From Micromonospora acroterricola (GTDB lineage: Bacteria; Actinomycetota; Actinomycetes; Mycobacteriales; Micromonosporaceae), in contig NZ_QGKR01000223.1 of the NCBI RefSeq assembly GCF_003172955.1, positions 1 to 35,290 of the forward strand: 35,290 nucleotides of DNA, read 5' to 3'. Positions within the stretch are counted from its first letter, which is position 1; each line of letters starts with the position of its first letter. Made by a program: the position numbers and the translations under genes. Positions 7,190-15,266 of this stretch are shown here, piece by piece. The notes under the pieces were generated by a model that was given only the letters and a program-made list of their open reading frames with translations, was not told where the DNA came from and did no database searches.

Positions 7190-9046
7190 TCAGAAGGCCT
7201 CCTCCGGGAGGTCCATGATGTCGAGGTCCGCGCCCTCGATGATCCGCCGGTCCGCGCCGATGCGCGGCAGCACCTCGCGGGCGAAGAACCGGGCAGCGGC
7301 CACCTTGCCGGTGTAGAACGCCTTGTCGGCGGCCGACACCTCACCGGCCAGCGCCTTCAGCGCCACGTCGGCCTGCTTCTGAAGCAGCCAGCCGACCACC
7401 AGGTCACCGATGGCCAACAGGAACCGCCGGCTGCTCAGCCCGACCTTGTACAGGGCGCGGGTGTCGCCAGCCTGCGCCTCGCCCAGCCAGCCGGTCAGCA
7501 CACCGAGGATGTTCTGGATCTCGGCGAGCGCCTTGCCGAGCGCCTGCCGCTCCTCCTTGAGCTGGCCGTTGCCCGCCTCGGAGGAGATGAACTCCTGGAT
7601 CTCGCCGGCGACCGCCATCAGCGCCTTGCCGTTGTCCCGGACGATCTTGCGGAAGATCAGGTCCAGGCTCTGGATGGCGGTGGTGCCCTCGTAGAGGGTG
7701 TCGATCTTGGCGTCCCGGACGTACTGCTCCAGGGGGTAGTCCTGGAGGAAGCCGGAGCCGCCGAAGGTCTGGAGGGCCTCGTGCCCGAGCAGCTCGTACG
7801 CCCGCTCCGAACCGACGCCCTTGACCAGCGGCAGCAGCAGGTCGTTGACCCGCTTGGCCAGCTTGGTGGCCTTCTCGTCACCGGCCGCCTCGGCGATGGC
7901 GACCCGGTCCTGCCACGTGGCGGTGTAGAGAACCAGGGCGCGCAGGCCCTCGGCGTACGACTTCTGGAGCAGCAGCGAGCGGCGGACGTCCGGGTGGTGG
8001 GTGATGGTGACCCGGGGAGCGGTCTTGTCCGCCTGCTGGACCAGGTCGGCGCCCTGCACCCGGTTCTTCGCGTACTCCAGGGCGTTGAGGTAGCCGGTGG
8101 AGAGGGTGGCGATCGCCTTGGTGCCGACCATCATCCGGGCGTACTCGATGATCATGAACATCTGCCGGATGCCGTCGTGCTTGTCGCCCAGCAGCCAGCC
8201 CTTGGCCGGCACGCCGTGCTCGCCGAAGGTCACCTCGCAGGTGTTGGAGACCTTCAGGCCCATCTTGTGCTCGACGTTGGTGGCGTAGACGCCGTTGCGC
8301 TCGCCCAGCTCGCCGGTGGTCTCGTCGAAGTGGTACTTCGGCACGACGAAGAGCGACAGGCCCTTGGTGCCGGGGCCGCCGACGCCCTCCACGCCCACCG
8401 GACGGGCCAGCACGTAGTGCACGATGTTGTCGCTCAGGTCGTGCTCACCCGAGGTGATGAAGCGCTTCACGCCCTCGATGTGCCACGTGCCGTCCGGCTG
8501 CTGGATGGCCCGGGTGCGGCCGGCGCCCACGTCCGAGCCGGCGTCCGGCTCGGTGAGCACCATCGTGGAGCCCCACTGCTTGTCGATGAAGAGCTTGGCC
8601 CACCGCCGCTGCCGCTCGTTGCCCTCGACGTGCAGCACGTGCGCGAAGGACGGGCCGGAGGCGTACATCCAGACCGGGGCGTTCGAGCCGAGCACCAACT
8701 CGGCGAGGGCCCACCAGAGGGCGCGCGGCGCATTGGTGCCGCCCAGCTCGGGCGGCAGGTCCAGGCGCCAGAACTCGGAATCCATGAACGCCTGGTAGGA
8801 CTTCTTGAACGACTCCGGCAGCGGAGCGGTGTGCGTGGCCGGGTCGAAGACCGGCGGGTTCCGGTCGCTGTCCGTGTAGCTGGCGGCCAGGTCCTCGCGG
8901 GCGAGGCGGTCGACCTCGGCGAGGAAACTGCGGGCGGTGTCGGTGTCGAGATCCGAGTACGGCTCCTGGCCGAACGCCCGGTCCGCCCCGAAGACCTCGA
9001 ACAGGTTGAACTCAAGGTCCCGGAGGTTGCTCTTGTAGTGGGTCAT
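7190..9046 (-). CDS. FadE5-like acyl-CoA dehydrogenase
   Basis: The protein has 618 aa, the length of the FadE5 subfamily (about 610), which is longer than ordinary acyl-CoA dehydrogenases because of extra N- and C-terminal regions. The N-terminus [20 protein letters not shown] is characteristic. FAD-binding signatures are [12 protein letters not shown] and [11 protein letters not shown]; the C-terminal [12 protein letters not shown] carries the catalytic base E453. It performs the first step of fatty-acid beta-oxidation, passing electrons to ETF. Start ATG 9046; a GTG at 9052 is an alternative better spaced from GCGGGG. It is a single-gene unit with a double palindrome on its promoter, and the probable electron-chain partner EtfD is encoded at 31307-33505. 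Confidence 0.92.
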   Translation of the reverse strand: MTHYKSNLRDLEFNLFEVFGADRAFGQEPYSDLDTDTARSFLAEVDRLAREDLAASYTDSDRNPPVFDPATHTAPLPESFKKSYQAFMDSEFWRLDLPPELGGTNAPRALWWALAELVLGSNAPVWMYASGPSFAHVLHVEGNERQRRWAKLFIDKQWGSTMVLTEPDAGSDVGAGRTRAIQQPDGTWHIEGVKRFITSGEHDLSDNIVHYVLARPVGVEGVGGPGTKGLSLFVVPKYHFDETTGELGERNGVYATNVEHKMGLKVSNTCEVTFGEHGVPAKGWLLGDKHDGIRQMFMIIEYARMMVGTKAIATLSTGYLNALEYAKNRVQGADLVQQADKTAPRVTITHHPDVRRSLLLQKSYAEGLRALVLYTATWQDRVAIAEAAGDEKATKLAKRVNDLLLPLVKGVGSERAYELLGHEALQTFGGSGFLQDYPLEQYVRDAKIDTLYEGTTAIQSLDLIFRKIVRDNGKALMAVAGEIQEFISSEAGNGQLKEERQALGKALAEIQNILGVLTGWLGEAQAGDTRALYKVGLSSRRFLLAIGDLVVGWLLQKQADVALKALAGEVSAADKAFYTGKVAAARFFAREVLPRIGADRRIIEGADLDIMDLPEEAF

Positions 9047-9074
9047 GCTCACTGGCCCCGCTTCCGGACAGGTG

Positions 9075-9123
9075 TTACCGATCAGTAACCCCGACTCTAT
9101 TACTCGCGGGTAGCCAGCGACAA
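9075..9123 (-). promoter_or_regulatory. Acyl-CoA dehydrogenase promoter with two palindromic operators
   Basis: On the minus strand: -35 TTGTCG (9118-9123), an 18-bp spacer and -10 TAGAGT (9094-9099). Operator A (9075-9088), TTACCGATCAGTAA within GTTACCGATCAGTAAC, lies at the expected transcription start. Operator B (9100-9113), TTACTCGCGGGTAG, fills the spacer. Both fit TTACY-N4-RGTAA (B with one mismatch). This is the geometry of repression by a dimeric TetR/FadR-type protein; the regulator is not in the window. Confidence 0.55.
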
Positions 9124-9173
9124 GCCGATCTCGTAGGTGACGGGCATTACACACCTGCCGGTCGTGCCACCGG

Positions 9174-10301
9174 TCAGCTCTCGGCGGCGCCGACCTCCCA
9201 GCTCGGCACGGCCGCCGCGGCGCCGGTCCGCGCGCCAACGTACTCCATCAGGACCAGCGCGATGTCGTCGTCGAGGCGGCCGTGCACCCACTCGACCAGG
9301 GCCGTCTCCAGCGAGGCCAGCCCGTCGGCGACCGTGCCGTGGCCGAGCAACCGCCAGGCCCGGTCGGCCGTCGGGAAGAACTCGCCGTCCCGCCGCGCCT
9401 CACCGAGACCGTCGGTGAACAGCAGCAGGCGGTCGCCGGGCTCCAGGCGCTCCACCCGGGGGCGGACCACCGGCATGAACCCGAGCGGCGGCGCCGGCGC
9501 CGGCGGCTCCAGCGGGATCACCGCGCCCCGACGCAGCAGCAGCGGCGGCGGATGTCCGCAGTTGACGATGGTCAGCGTGCCGCCGCGCTCCTCGACCAGC
9601 GCCGCCGTCACGAAGTCCTCGTCGCCGACGTTGCGGGCCACCGCGCGGTCGAGGTCGGCGACGACGGCGCGCAGGTCGGCCCGCTCGTACGCCACGTGCC
9701 GGTACGAGCCGAGGACGATGCTGGCCAGGCGGACGGCGTCCAGGCCCTTGCCACGGACGTCGCCGATGATCATCCGAACCCCGTAGGGGGTGTCGATCGC
9801 CTCGTACAGGTCGCCGCCGATCTCCGCCGTGGCCGTGGAGGAGATGTAGCGGCCGGCCACCGCGAGCGTGCCGACCTGCGGGCCGAGTGGACGCAGCACC
9901 GCCTGCTGGGCCACCGAGGCGAGCTTGGTCAACTCGGCGATCTGCACCGCCTGCCGCTGCCGTACCGACGCGACCGCCACGGCCAGCCCGGTGGCGAGCG
10001 CGACCGCCACCACGCTGACCGAGGTGACCAGCGACATCTCCGGCTCGGTCAGGGCGAAGCCGGCCCCGATCAGGGTCGCCGCCGTGCCCGTCCCCAGCAC
10101 CACCTGCCAGGACGCCAGGGCGGCGGCCAGGAACGGCGCGGCCACCAGCAGCGCGACGTAGTGCGCGACCCGCCCGTCCGCCAACTCCACCGCCGAGACG
10201 ATCGCGAGCAGAACGAGGGCCGCGCCGAGGCCGGCGCGGGATCCGGGGCTCAGTGGGCGGCGGCCCGACTGGAGGAGTCGCGTGGATACGAGGGACAGCA
10301 T
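9174..10301 (-). CDS. Membrane-anchored SpoIIE/RsbU-type PP2C serine phosphatase
   Basis: The protein has 375 aa from ATG 10301. Residues ~22-115 contain four to five hydrophobic helices without a recognisable PAS, GAF or HAMP domain. The phosphatase domain starts with [21 protein letters not shown], followed by metal-binding [28 protein letters not shown] and [12 protein letters not shown], and ends [11 protein letters not shown], so all catalytic aspartates are present. Relatives dephosphorylate anti-sigma-factor antagonists (STAS proteins). No STAS or anti-sigma gene is nearby, so the substrate must be encoded elsewhere. The ribosome site is weak. It is preceded by the rlpA-like gene's terminator, so it is transcribed alone. 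Confidence 0.85.
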   Translation of the reverse strand: MLSLVSTRLLQSGRRPLSPGSRAGLGAALVLLAIVSAVELADGRVAHYVALLVAAPFLAAALASWQVVLGTGTAATLIGAGFALTEPEMSLVTSVSVVAVALATGLAVAVASVRQRQAVQIAELTKLASVAQQAVLRPLGPQVGTLAVAGRYISSTATAEIGGDLYEAIDTPYGVRMIIGDVRGKGLDAVRLASIVLGSYRHVAYERADLRAVVADLDRAVARNVGDEDFVTAALVEERGGTLTIVNCGHPPPLLLRRGAVIPLEPPAPAPPLGFMPVVRPRVERLEPGDRLLLFTDGLGEARRDGEFFPTADRAWRLLGHGTVADGLASLETALVEWVHGRLDDDIALVLMEYVGARTGAAAAVPSWEVGAAES

Positions 10302-10356
10302 GCCTGATCCACGTGAGCGGGTGAATGAACCTGGCCCGTCGTCCGAGGAGGTTCTG

Positions 10357-10383
10357 TCCGGCCGGCGGGGGTGTCCGGCCGGA
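10357..10383 (-). terminator. Hairpin downstream of the RlpA-like gene
   Basis: TCCGGCCGG (10357-10365) pairs perfectly with CCGGCCGGA (10375-10383) over a 9-nt loop, about 20 nt after the stop codon at 10403. Confidence 0.5.
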
Positions 10384-10402
10384 ACGGCGTCTCCCGCTCC
10401 GC

Positions 10403-11038
10403 TCAGCCGAGCACCTCGTACCGGACGGTGAGCGCGCCCACGTCGACCGAGGCAATGGTGGCGAACGCGGCCCGGGAGAGGTCCAGGCAGCGGCCGTCGA
10501 TGAACGGGCCACGGTCGTTGATCCGCACCACCACGGACTTGCCGCTGGCCGGGTTGGTCACCCGGACCTTGGTGTTGAACGGCAGGGTCTTGTGCGCCGC
10601 GGTCAGCTCGTCCGGGTTGAACGACTCACCGTTGGCGGTGAGCTGCCCGTCGGAGTAGAAGGAGGCGCCGCACGAGCCGCTCTCCAGCACCTTCGCCGCC
10701 GGGGTCGTCTTCTTCTTGGCGGTCGGGCTCGGCTTCGGCGCCGCCGTGCGGGCCTTGTTCCGGGAGGCGGCCTGCGGCGACCGGCTCGCCGACGGGCTGG
10801 CCGTCACGCTCGGCGAGGCGCTGGCACTCGGGGAGGCGGAGGGGGAGCTGGCCGCCGGGCTGCTGGCGGCGATGGTGGGGGCGGATTCGACGGTGACCGG
10901 TCCGGGCTGCGCCGAGCCGGAGGTCAGCTGCACGGCGCCGACGGTGCCCCCGACGGCGAGGGCGACGCCGACCGCCGCGGTGGCCGCGATGCCCGCCGGA
11001 GAGGAGAAGATGCGGGTACGGGAGTGCCTACCAGCCAC
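10403..11038 (-). CDS. RlpA-like double-psi beta-barrel cell-wall protein
   Basis: The protein has 211 aa from GTG 11038, chosen because GAAAGGA lies 8 nt upstream and the product then starts with a basic N-terminus plus membrane segment (residues ~14-37). Residues ~40-118 are Ser/Ala/Pro/Lys low complexity ([18 protein letters not shown]), a probable wall-spanning linker. Residues ~119-211 are the RlpA barrel: [56 protein letters not shown]. The Glu, His and Asp of the RlpA active region are all kept, so lytic transglycosylase activity is possible, though many actinobacterial members may only bind glycan. Two cysteines (SCGAS, GRCLD) could pair outside the membrane. Confidence 0.82.
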   Translation of the reverse strand: MAGRHSRTRIFSSPAGIAATAAVGVALAVGGTVGAVQLTSGSAQPGPVTVESAPTIAASSPAASSPSASPSASASPSVTASPSASRSPQAASRNKARTAAPKPSPTAKKKTTPAAKVLESGSCGASFYSDGQLTANGESFNPDELTAAHKTLPFNTKVRVTNPASGKSVVVRINDRGPFIDGRCLDLSRAAFATIASVDVGALTVRYEVLG

Positions 11039-11225
11039 CGGCCCGGTCCTTTCGTCGACTGAACAAACCGGGTCGGACCGTAACGAGAGAAGCACTTCCG
11101 ACGTCAACGTGATCATCGTGGTATGCCCGTGTTTGCGCTGGTACGTGTAGCCGATCATCCGATCCGGCATGGGCCGGCCGGCCCGGGTGCCGACCGGCCC
11201 GGCGCGCGTGCCGCAGGATGGACCG

Positions 11226-11777
11226 ATGCCCGCTGAGCTGACCGAACGCCTCGCCACCCTGTTCCGGTGGATCGACCCTGGTCCCGGCACCAGCCACCTG
11301 GTCAGCGACATCTCCGGCTGGTGGCGGGACCCGGCGGTGCTGGCCGAGCTGGGACCGGCCCTGGTGGCGCCGTACCGGGCCGCTCGGCCGACCGTGGTGC
11401 TCGCCCCGGCGGTCACCGGGCTGCTGCTCGGGCCGCTGGCCGCAACCGCCCTCGGCGTCGGCTTCGTCGCGGCACACAAGCCCGGCGACGGGAGGCTGCC
11501 GGCCGGATCGCTCACGTGGGCGCAGAGTCCGCCGGACTACCGGGGCCGCCAGGTCGACCTGGCGGTGCGGGACCGCCACCTCGGCCCCGGCGACCGGGTC
11601 CTGGTGGTGGACGACTGGGTGCGTACCGGGGCGCAGATCCACGCCCTCTACGACATCTGCGCCGCGCGGGGCGCCGAGGTGCTGGGCGCCGCCGTGGTGG
11701 CCGTCGACTGCCCGCCCGAGGTCGCGACCGAGCTACGGATCACCGGCCTGGTCACCGGCGCGGATCTGCCGGCTTGA
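11226..11777 (+). CDS. Phosphoribosyltransferase-family protein
   Basis: The protein has 183 aa from ATG 11226. The PRPP-binding loop is [13 protein letters not shown] (D129, D130), the type I PRTase signature; the surrounding fold resembles adenine phosphoribosyltransferase, with [20 protein letters not shown] as the PPi-loop region. The usual purine specificity residues cannot be assigned by eye, so the substrate is uncertain. It is divergent from the rlpA-like gene across 187 nt, and the DUF4243 gene follows after 33 nt, so the two probably share a transcript. Confidence 0.8.
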   Translation: MPAELTERLATLFRWIDPGPGTSHLVSDISGWWRDPAVLAELGPALVAPYRAARPTVVLAPAVTGLLLGPLAATALGVGFVAAHKPGDGRLPAGSLTWAQSPPDYRGRQVDLAVRDRHLGPGDRVLVVDDWVRTGAQIHALYDICAARGAEVLGAAVVAVDCPPEVATELRITGLVTGADLPA

Positions 11778-11810
11778 CCTGAACCACGGTTCACCTCCGA
11801 CGATCGACGC

Positions 11811-12896
11811 ATGAGCGACGGGATCCTCGACGAGGCGTACGAGCGGCTGCACCGCACCGGCCCCGAATACCAGGGCTGGCTCTCCAACCACGGGCCGATG
11901 GCCGTCGAGGCGCTGGCCCGGCACGGCCACCAGCAGCGGGTGCACCGCTGGCTCGACGACTACCTCGGCCGCCTCGACGAGCTGCCCCGAGGCCTGCGCC
12001 CGATCGACGACTGGCGGGCGGCGCTGGGCGATGCGACACGGGCCGGTGACTGGCTCGCGTACTTCGACCGGCAGTTGCGCGAACGTCCGTGGCGGGAGGT
12101 GCTCGGCACCTGGTGGCCCCGGCTGCTGCCCGGCATCGCGGCCGGCGCCACCCACGGCGTGATCCGGGTCGGGCACGCCGTGCGGGCGCTCGACCCGGCC
12201 GGTGCGAGCCCGCAGCGGCTCGCCGAGCTGGGCCAGGCCCTCGGCTACTGGGCCGCCCGCTGGCAGCCGGTCCCCGGCGCCGACCGGCTGCTCGACCCGG
12301 TACGCGCCGCAGGGGCGTCGGGCCAGTCCCTCGCCGCCGAAGCGGGCCAACCCGACACCGATGGGGTGGACGTGGCCACCGCGCTGGCCGGGCTGCCCCG
12401 GATCGACGACCAGTCCGGGGGCATCCTGGCCCGGCTGGGCCGGCTGCCGGGCGTACCGCGATGGGAGCCGGCCCTCACGGCCCTGCGCCCCGCGCGGACC
12501 CCGGCCGAGGCGGAGCGGCGGCTCGCCACGCTGGTCCACCGGGCCGGTCTGGACTACCTGCGCTTCGGGCACGCCGCGCCGGTCATGCTGGTGCACGCGG
12601 TCACCGCGCCGACCGCGGTGCTGCGTACCCTGCCGGCACTCGATCGGGCGCTCTGGGCGCCGAGCCTCGCTGCGGCCTGGGCCGCGACGGCGGCCGTGAC
12701 CTCGGTGTACGCCCCAACCGACGGCATCACACCGCCGACCGTGCCGGCCGCGACCCCGGCGGAGGTCTTCGCCCGCGCGGCACGCCACGGTGACGCGCAC
12801 GTGGTCAAGCTGGCCGACGCGGTGCTCGACGCGCACACGGCGACCGGCGACGACCGGCTGCTCACCGCCGCGGGCTACGCCGGCCAGCTCATCTGA
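11811..12896 (+). CDS. DUF4243 / questin oxidase-like protein
   Basis: The protein has 361 aa. The N-terminal LDEAYERLHRTGPEYQGWLSNHGPMAVEAL and LLPGIAAGATHGVIRVGHAVRAL blocks, rich in conserved histidines, identify the questin-oxidase-like family (DUF4243). Later family histidines lie in LVHRAGLDYLRFGHAAPVMLVHAVTAP and DAHVVKLADAVLDAH. Fungal GedK performs Baeyer-Villiger-type ring opening of questin; bacterial members are mostly uncharacterised. It sits 33 nt after the PRTase gene; the ASCH gene downstream has its own -10 box. No polyketide genes are near, so a secondary-metabolite role is not supported by context. Confidence 0.75.
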   Translation: MSDGILDEAYERLHRTGPEYQGWLSNHGPMAVEALARHGHQQRVHRWLDDYLGRLDELPRGLRPIDDWRAALGDATRAGDWLAYFDRQLRERPWREVLGTWWPRLLPGIAAGATHGVIRVGHAVRALDPAGASPQRLAELGQALGYWAARWQPVPGADRLLDPVRAAGASGQSLAAEAGQPDTDGVDVATALAGLPRIDDQSGGILARLGRLPGVPRWEPALTALRPARTPAEAERRLATLVHRAGLDYLRFGHAAPVMLVHAVTAPTAVLRTLPALDRALWAPSLAAAWAATAAVTSVYAPTDGITPPTVPAATPAEVFARAARHGDAHVVKLADAVLDAHTATGDDRLLTAAGYAGQLI

Positions 12897-12939
12897 TATC
12901 CCGAGGCGGTCCCGGGCGCGCTGGCCTAGCCTCGGCAGG

Positions 12940-13371
12940 ATGTGGCCTCGGATCGGTGAACTGCGCACCCTCGCCCTCGGCACCCCCGGCGAGCTGCGGA
13001 CGACCCTGAACACTCTGGTGCTGGCCGGCGTGAAGACCGCCACGGCCGGTCGGCTCGCCGAGTACGCGGAGGAGGGCGAGGAGCTGGAGCGGGTCGGCGA
13101 ACGGCTGGTGCTCGTCGACGACGACGACGCGCTGGCCGGCGTCGTGGAGATCACCGCCGTCGAGGTGGTCCGCTTCGCGGACGTGCCGTGGGACTTCGCC
13201 CGCGCCGAGGGCGAGGGCGACCGCTCGATCGAGGAGTGGCGGGCCGGACACTCGGCCTACTGGGCGCGGCTCGGCACCCCGGTCGACGACGACACCCCGA
13301 TCGTCTGCCTCCGCCTGCGGCTGGTCTCCGGTGGCGAGGGTGGCGTGGCCAGCGGCGACCTCGGCACCTGA
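12940..13371 (+). CDS. ASCH domain protein
   Basis: The protein has 143 aa from ATG 12940, with TAGCCT (12927-12932) 7 nt before the start and no ribosome site, indicating a leaderless message. The ASCH (PUA-like) fold is recognised from LVLAGVKTATAGRLAEY near the N-terminus, LVLVDDDDALAGVVEITAVEVVRFADV in the middle and the ending SIEEWRAGHSAYWARLG...DDTPIVCLRLRLV. Some bacterial ASCH proteins are ribonucleases or N4-acetylcytidine amidohydrolases; the function here is not established. The last ~12 residues are a Gly-rich tail. The stretch 13372-13473 before the convergent gene holds no clear signal. Confidence 0.78.
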   Translation: MWPRIGELRTLALGTPGELRTTLNTLVLAGVKTATAGRLAEYAEEGEELERVGERLVLVDDDDALAGVVEITAVEVVRFADVPWDFARAEGEGDRSIEEWRAGHSAYWARLGTPVDDDTPIVCLRLRLVSGGEGGVASGDLGT

Positions 13372-13473
13372 GCCCGCACCGGCGCTGACCGTGCCGCGGC
13401 CGGCGCGACACCAGTCGCGGGCGGTGCGGCAGCGCCACCGGCTGGCGCGGCGTCGGCCGCTGGCGGTACGGCG

Positions 13474-14352
13474 TCAGCCGCGCAGCTCCGGCAGCAGCCG
13501 GGTCGCCACGTCCGCGAGGACCGCCTCGTCGCCGGCGTACCAGCTGCTGGCCCGCGGCCAGTGCGTCACCACATCGGTGAAGCCGAGGTCCGCGGCCCGG
13601 CCGACCTGGTCGGCGAAGAACTGCGCGCTGCTGAGCGAGAAGACCGGCGCCGCGTCCAGCGACAGGTAGCGGTCCAGGGTGGCCGGATCGCGGCCGGCCT
13701 CGTCCAGCGTCCGGTCCAGCCGCGCGGACAGCGCCGACACGGTGCCCCACCAGCCCTCCACGTCGTCGGCGTCGGTGCCGGTGGTCACCCAGCCCTGGCC
13801 GAACCGGGCCACCAGCCGCATCGACCGCGGCCCGTTGGCCGCCACCACGAAAGGCACCCGCGGCTGCTGCACGCAGCCCGGATTGTTGCGGGCGTCCACC
13901 GCGGCGAACCAGTCACCGCGCCAGGTGGTGCCGTCCTCCCGCAGGATCAGGTCCAGCAGCTCGGTGAACTCGGCGAACCGGTCGACCCGCTGGCGCGGCG
14001 GCAGCGTCTCGCCGCCCAGCACCGCCGAGTCGAAGCCGATACCGCCCGCGCCCAAGCCGAGCAGCAGCCGGCCGTCCGAGACGTCGTCCACCGTGGTGAT
14101 CTGCCGGGCGAACGCGGCCGGGTGCCGGAAGTTCGGCGACGCCACCAGGGTGCCCAGCCGGATCCGCGAGGTGACGGTGGCGGCGGCGGTCAGCGTGGTC
14201 ATCGAGTCGAACCACGGCCCGTCCACGAGGTCCCGCCAACCCAGGTGGTCGTACGTCCACGCGTGGTCGAAGGCCCACTCGTCGGCCTGCCGCCAACGGC
14301 GCTGCGACTCCGCCCAGCGCTGGTCGGGAAGGATCACGATGCCAATCCGCAT
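13474..14352 (-). CDS. LLM-class F420-dependent oxidoreductase
   Basis: The protein has 292 aa, a typical length for the luciferase-like monooxygenase superfamily, with a single TIM-barrel domain. Marks are WTYDHLGWRDLVDGPWFDSM, RIRLGTLVASPNFRHPAAFARQITTVDDVSDGRLLLGLGAGG (the cofactor-region block, interrupted here only for reading) and PFVVAANGPRSMRLVARFGQGWVTTG. Actinobacterial members generally use coenzyme F420; the substrate cannot be inferred. ATG 14352 has TAGGCT (14360-14365 on the minus strand) 7 nt upstream and no ribosome site, so it is probably leaderless. It is divergent from the next gene across 88 nt. Confidence 0.85.
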   Translation of the reverse strand: MRIGIVILPDQRWAESQRRWRQADEWAFDHAWTYDHLGWRDLVDGPWFDSMTTLTAAATVTSRIRLGTLVASPNFRHPAAFARQITTVDDVSDGRLLLGLGAGGIGFDSAVLGGETLPPRQRVDRFAEFTELLDLILREDGTTWRGDWFAAVDARNNPGCVQQPRVPFVVAANGPRSMRLVARFGQGWVTTGTDADDVEGWWGTVSALSARLDRTLDEAGRDPATLDRYLSLDAAPVFSLSSAQFFADQVGRAADLGFTDVVTHWPRASSWYAGDEAVLADVATRLLPELRG

Positions 14353-14440
14353 GATCGCCAGCCTAGTGGTGCCGGCCCCTCGTGACCGGCACGGTTTGGC
14401 GGGGACACCGCAGACGCCCGGTCTTCGCTACCGTGCCGCT

Positions 14441-14635
14441 GTGGACCTACGGGCACGGCGGGTCGACACGGTACGAGCCTTCGGCACCGTGGCGCTGGTG
14501 GCCGGCTTCATGACGACGCTGCTCACCATGTCGTCCGGCTACGAAGGGCTCAAGCCGCACATCGTTGCCGCCTTCCTCATCCTGACCGGCATCGGTCTGC
14601 GGATAGAGGCGGCGATCACCGACCGTACGTCGTAG
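14441..14635 (+). CDS. Small two-helix membrane protein, unknown function
   Basis: The protein has 64 aa from GTG 14441: VDLRARRVDTVRAF, a helix GTVALVAGFMTTLLTM, a short loop SSGYEGLKPH and a second helix IVAAFLILTGIGLRIEAA. The start is supported by TACCGT (14429-14434) 6 nt upstream, a leaderless arrangement like its neighbours. I do not recognise a family. Codon use matches real genes of this genome (G/C at almost every third position). The next membrane gene begins 36 nt later with its own -10 box. Confidence 0.6.
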   Translation: MDLRARRVDTVRAFGTVALVAGFMTTLLTMSSGYEGLKPHIVAAFLILTGIGLRIEAAITDRTS

Positions 14636-14671
14636 TTCCGGCCGCTACTGGCGGCCCGTACCCTCCCGGGC

Positions 14672-15115
14672 ATGCCCGTCGAACCGCCCGCTGCCCCCGT
14701 ACCCCGGGGCCGCCGACTGCGCACGCTCTTCGCGGCGGCGATGGTGGTCGCGGTGATCGTGCCGTCGCTGGTCATTCGCGAGCTGGTCGAGGCCCGGTTC
14801 GGCCGCGGCCCGATGGCCGACGTCGGCGCGGTTGCAGTGCCGGTGGCGGTAACCGCCTGGCTGGCGCCGCGCGCCTCCTACCGCGGACGTGACGCCCTGC
14901 TGTGGATGGTCGGCCCGGGCGTCTACATCTTCGCGGTGATCGCCTGGCGGCTGGCCTACGCGCCCTACCGGGACTGGAAGCCTCGCCCGGAGGAGGTGCC
15001 CCGCATGCGCTGGCTGCGCGGCCCGGACCACGCCGGGCTGTGGTACCTGCCAAGCGAGGGCCGCCACCCCGGCGGGTCATCCGAGGTGGGCTCGCGCAGC
15101 AGCCTGCCGGGGTGA
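14672..15115 (+). CDS. Hypothetical membrane protein
   Basis: The protein has 147 aa from ATG 14672, with TACCCT (14659-14664) 7 nt upstream (probable leaderless start). There are three hydrophobic segments: LFAAAMVVAVIVPSLVI, VGAVAVPVAVTAWLA and LLWMVGPGVYIFAVIAWRLAYAPY. The polar C-terminal tail includes RDWKPRPEEVPRMRWL and a Ser/Gly-rich end. No family is recognised. Together with 14441-14635 it forms a pair of small membrane genes between two enzyme clusters. Confidence 0.6.
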   Translation: MPVEPPAAPVPRGRRLRTLFAAAMVVAVIVPSLVIRELVEARFGRGPMADVGAVAVPVAVTAWLAPRASYRGRDALLWMVGPGVYIFAVIAWRLAYAPYRDWKPRPEEVPRMRWLRGPDHAGLWYLPSEGRHPGGSSEVGSRSSLPG

Positions 15116-15155
15116 CCACTCTGGAGCGGCTTGGCAACAGTCAGGGACAGGCGGA

Positions 15156-15171
15156 TGTGACTGCCGTCACA
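15156..15171. promoter_or_regulatory. CRP/FNR-type palindrome
   Basis: TGTGACTGCCGTCACA is a perfect 6-bp inverted repeat that fits the CRP consensus TGTGA-N6-TCACA, 95 nt upstream of the RibD-like gene. Mycobacterial Crp (Rv3676) recognises the same consensus. Binding here is inferred. Confidence 0.5.
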
Positions 15172-15266
15172 GGGCTGCGTTGTAGGAACCCTGCCGACCG
15201 GCTCCGATCCGTTGGTGAGCGGGCACCCGGGCAGGGTGTCGCCCCATGGGAGAGGAACCAGACGAG

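Noticed and set aside
7145..9088. 647-codon plus-strand frame opposite the acyl-CoA dehydrogenase.
   Set aside because: It is the mirror of a highly conserved gene; the product shows only composition-driven Leu/Val/Gly/Arg repeats.
10735..10870. Repetitive Ser/Ala/Pro coding stretch in the RlpA-like gene considered as a tandem DNA repeat.
   Set aside because: The repetition is at the amino-acid level (linker) with variable codons; no exact DNA unit recurs.
11077..11107. TTGACG and TACGGT upstream of the RlpA-like gene considered as its promoter.
   Set aside because: The 19-nt spacer and weak -10 make it unconvincing; not listed as a feature.
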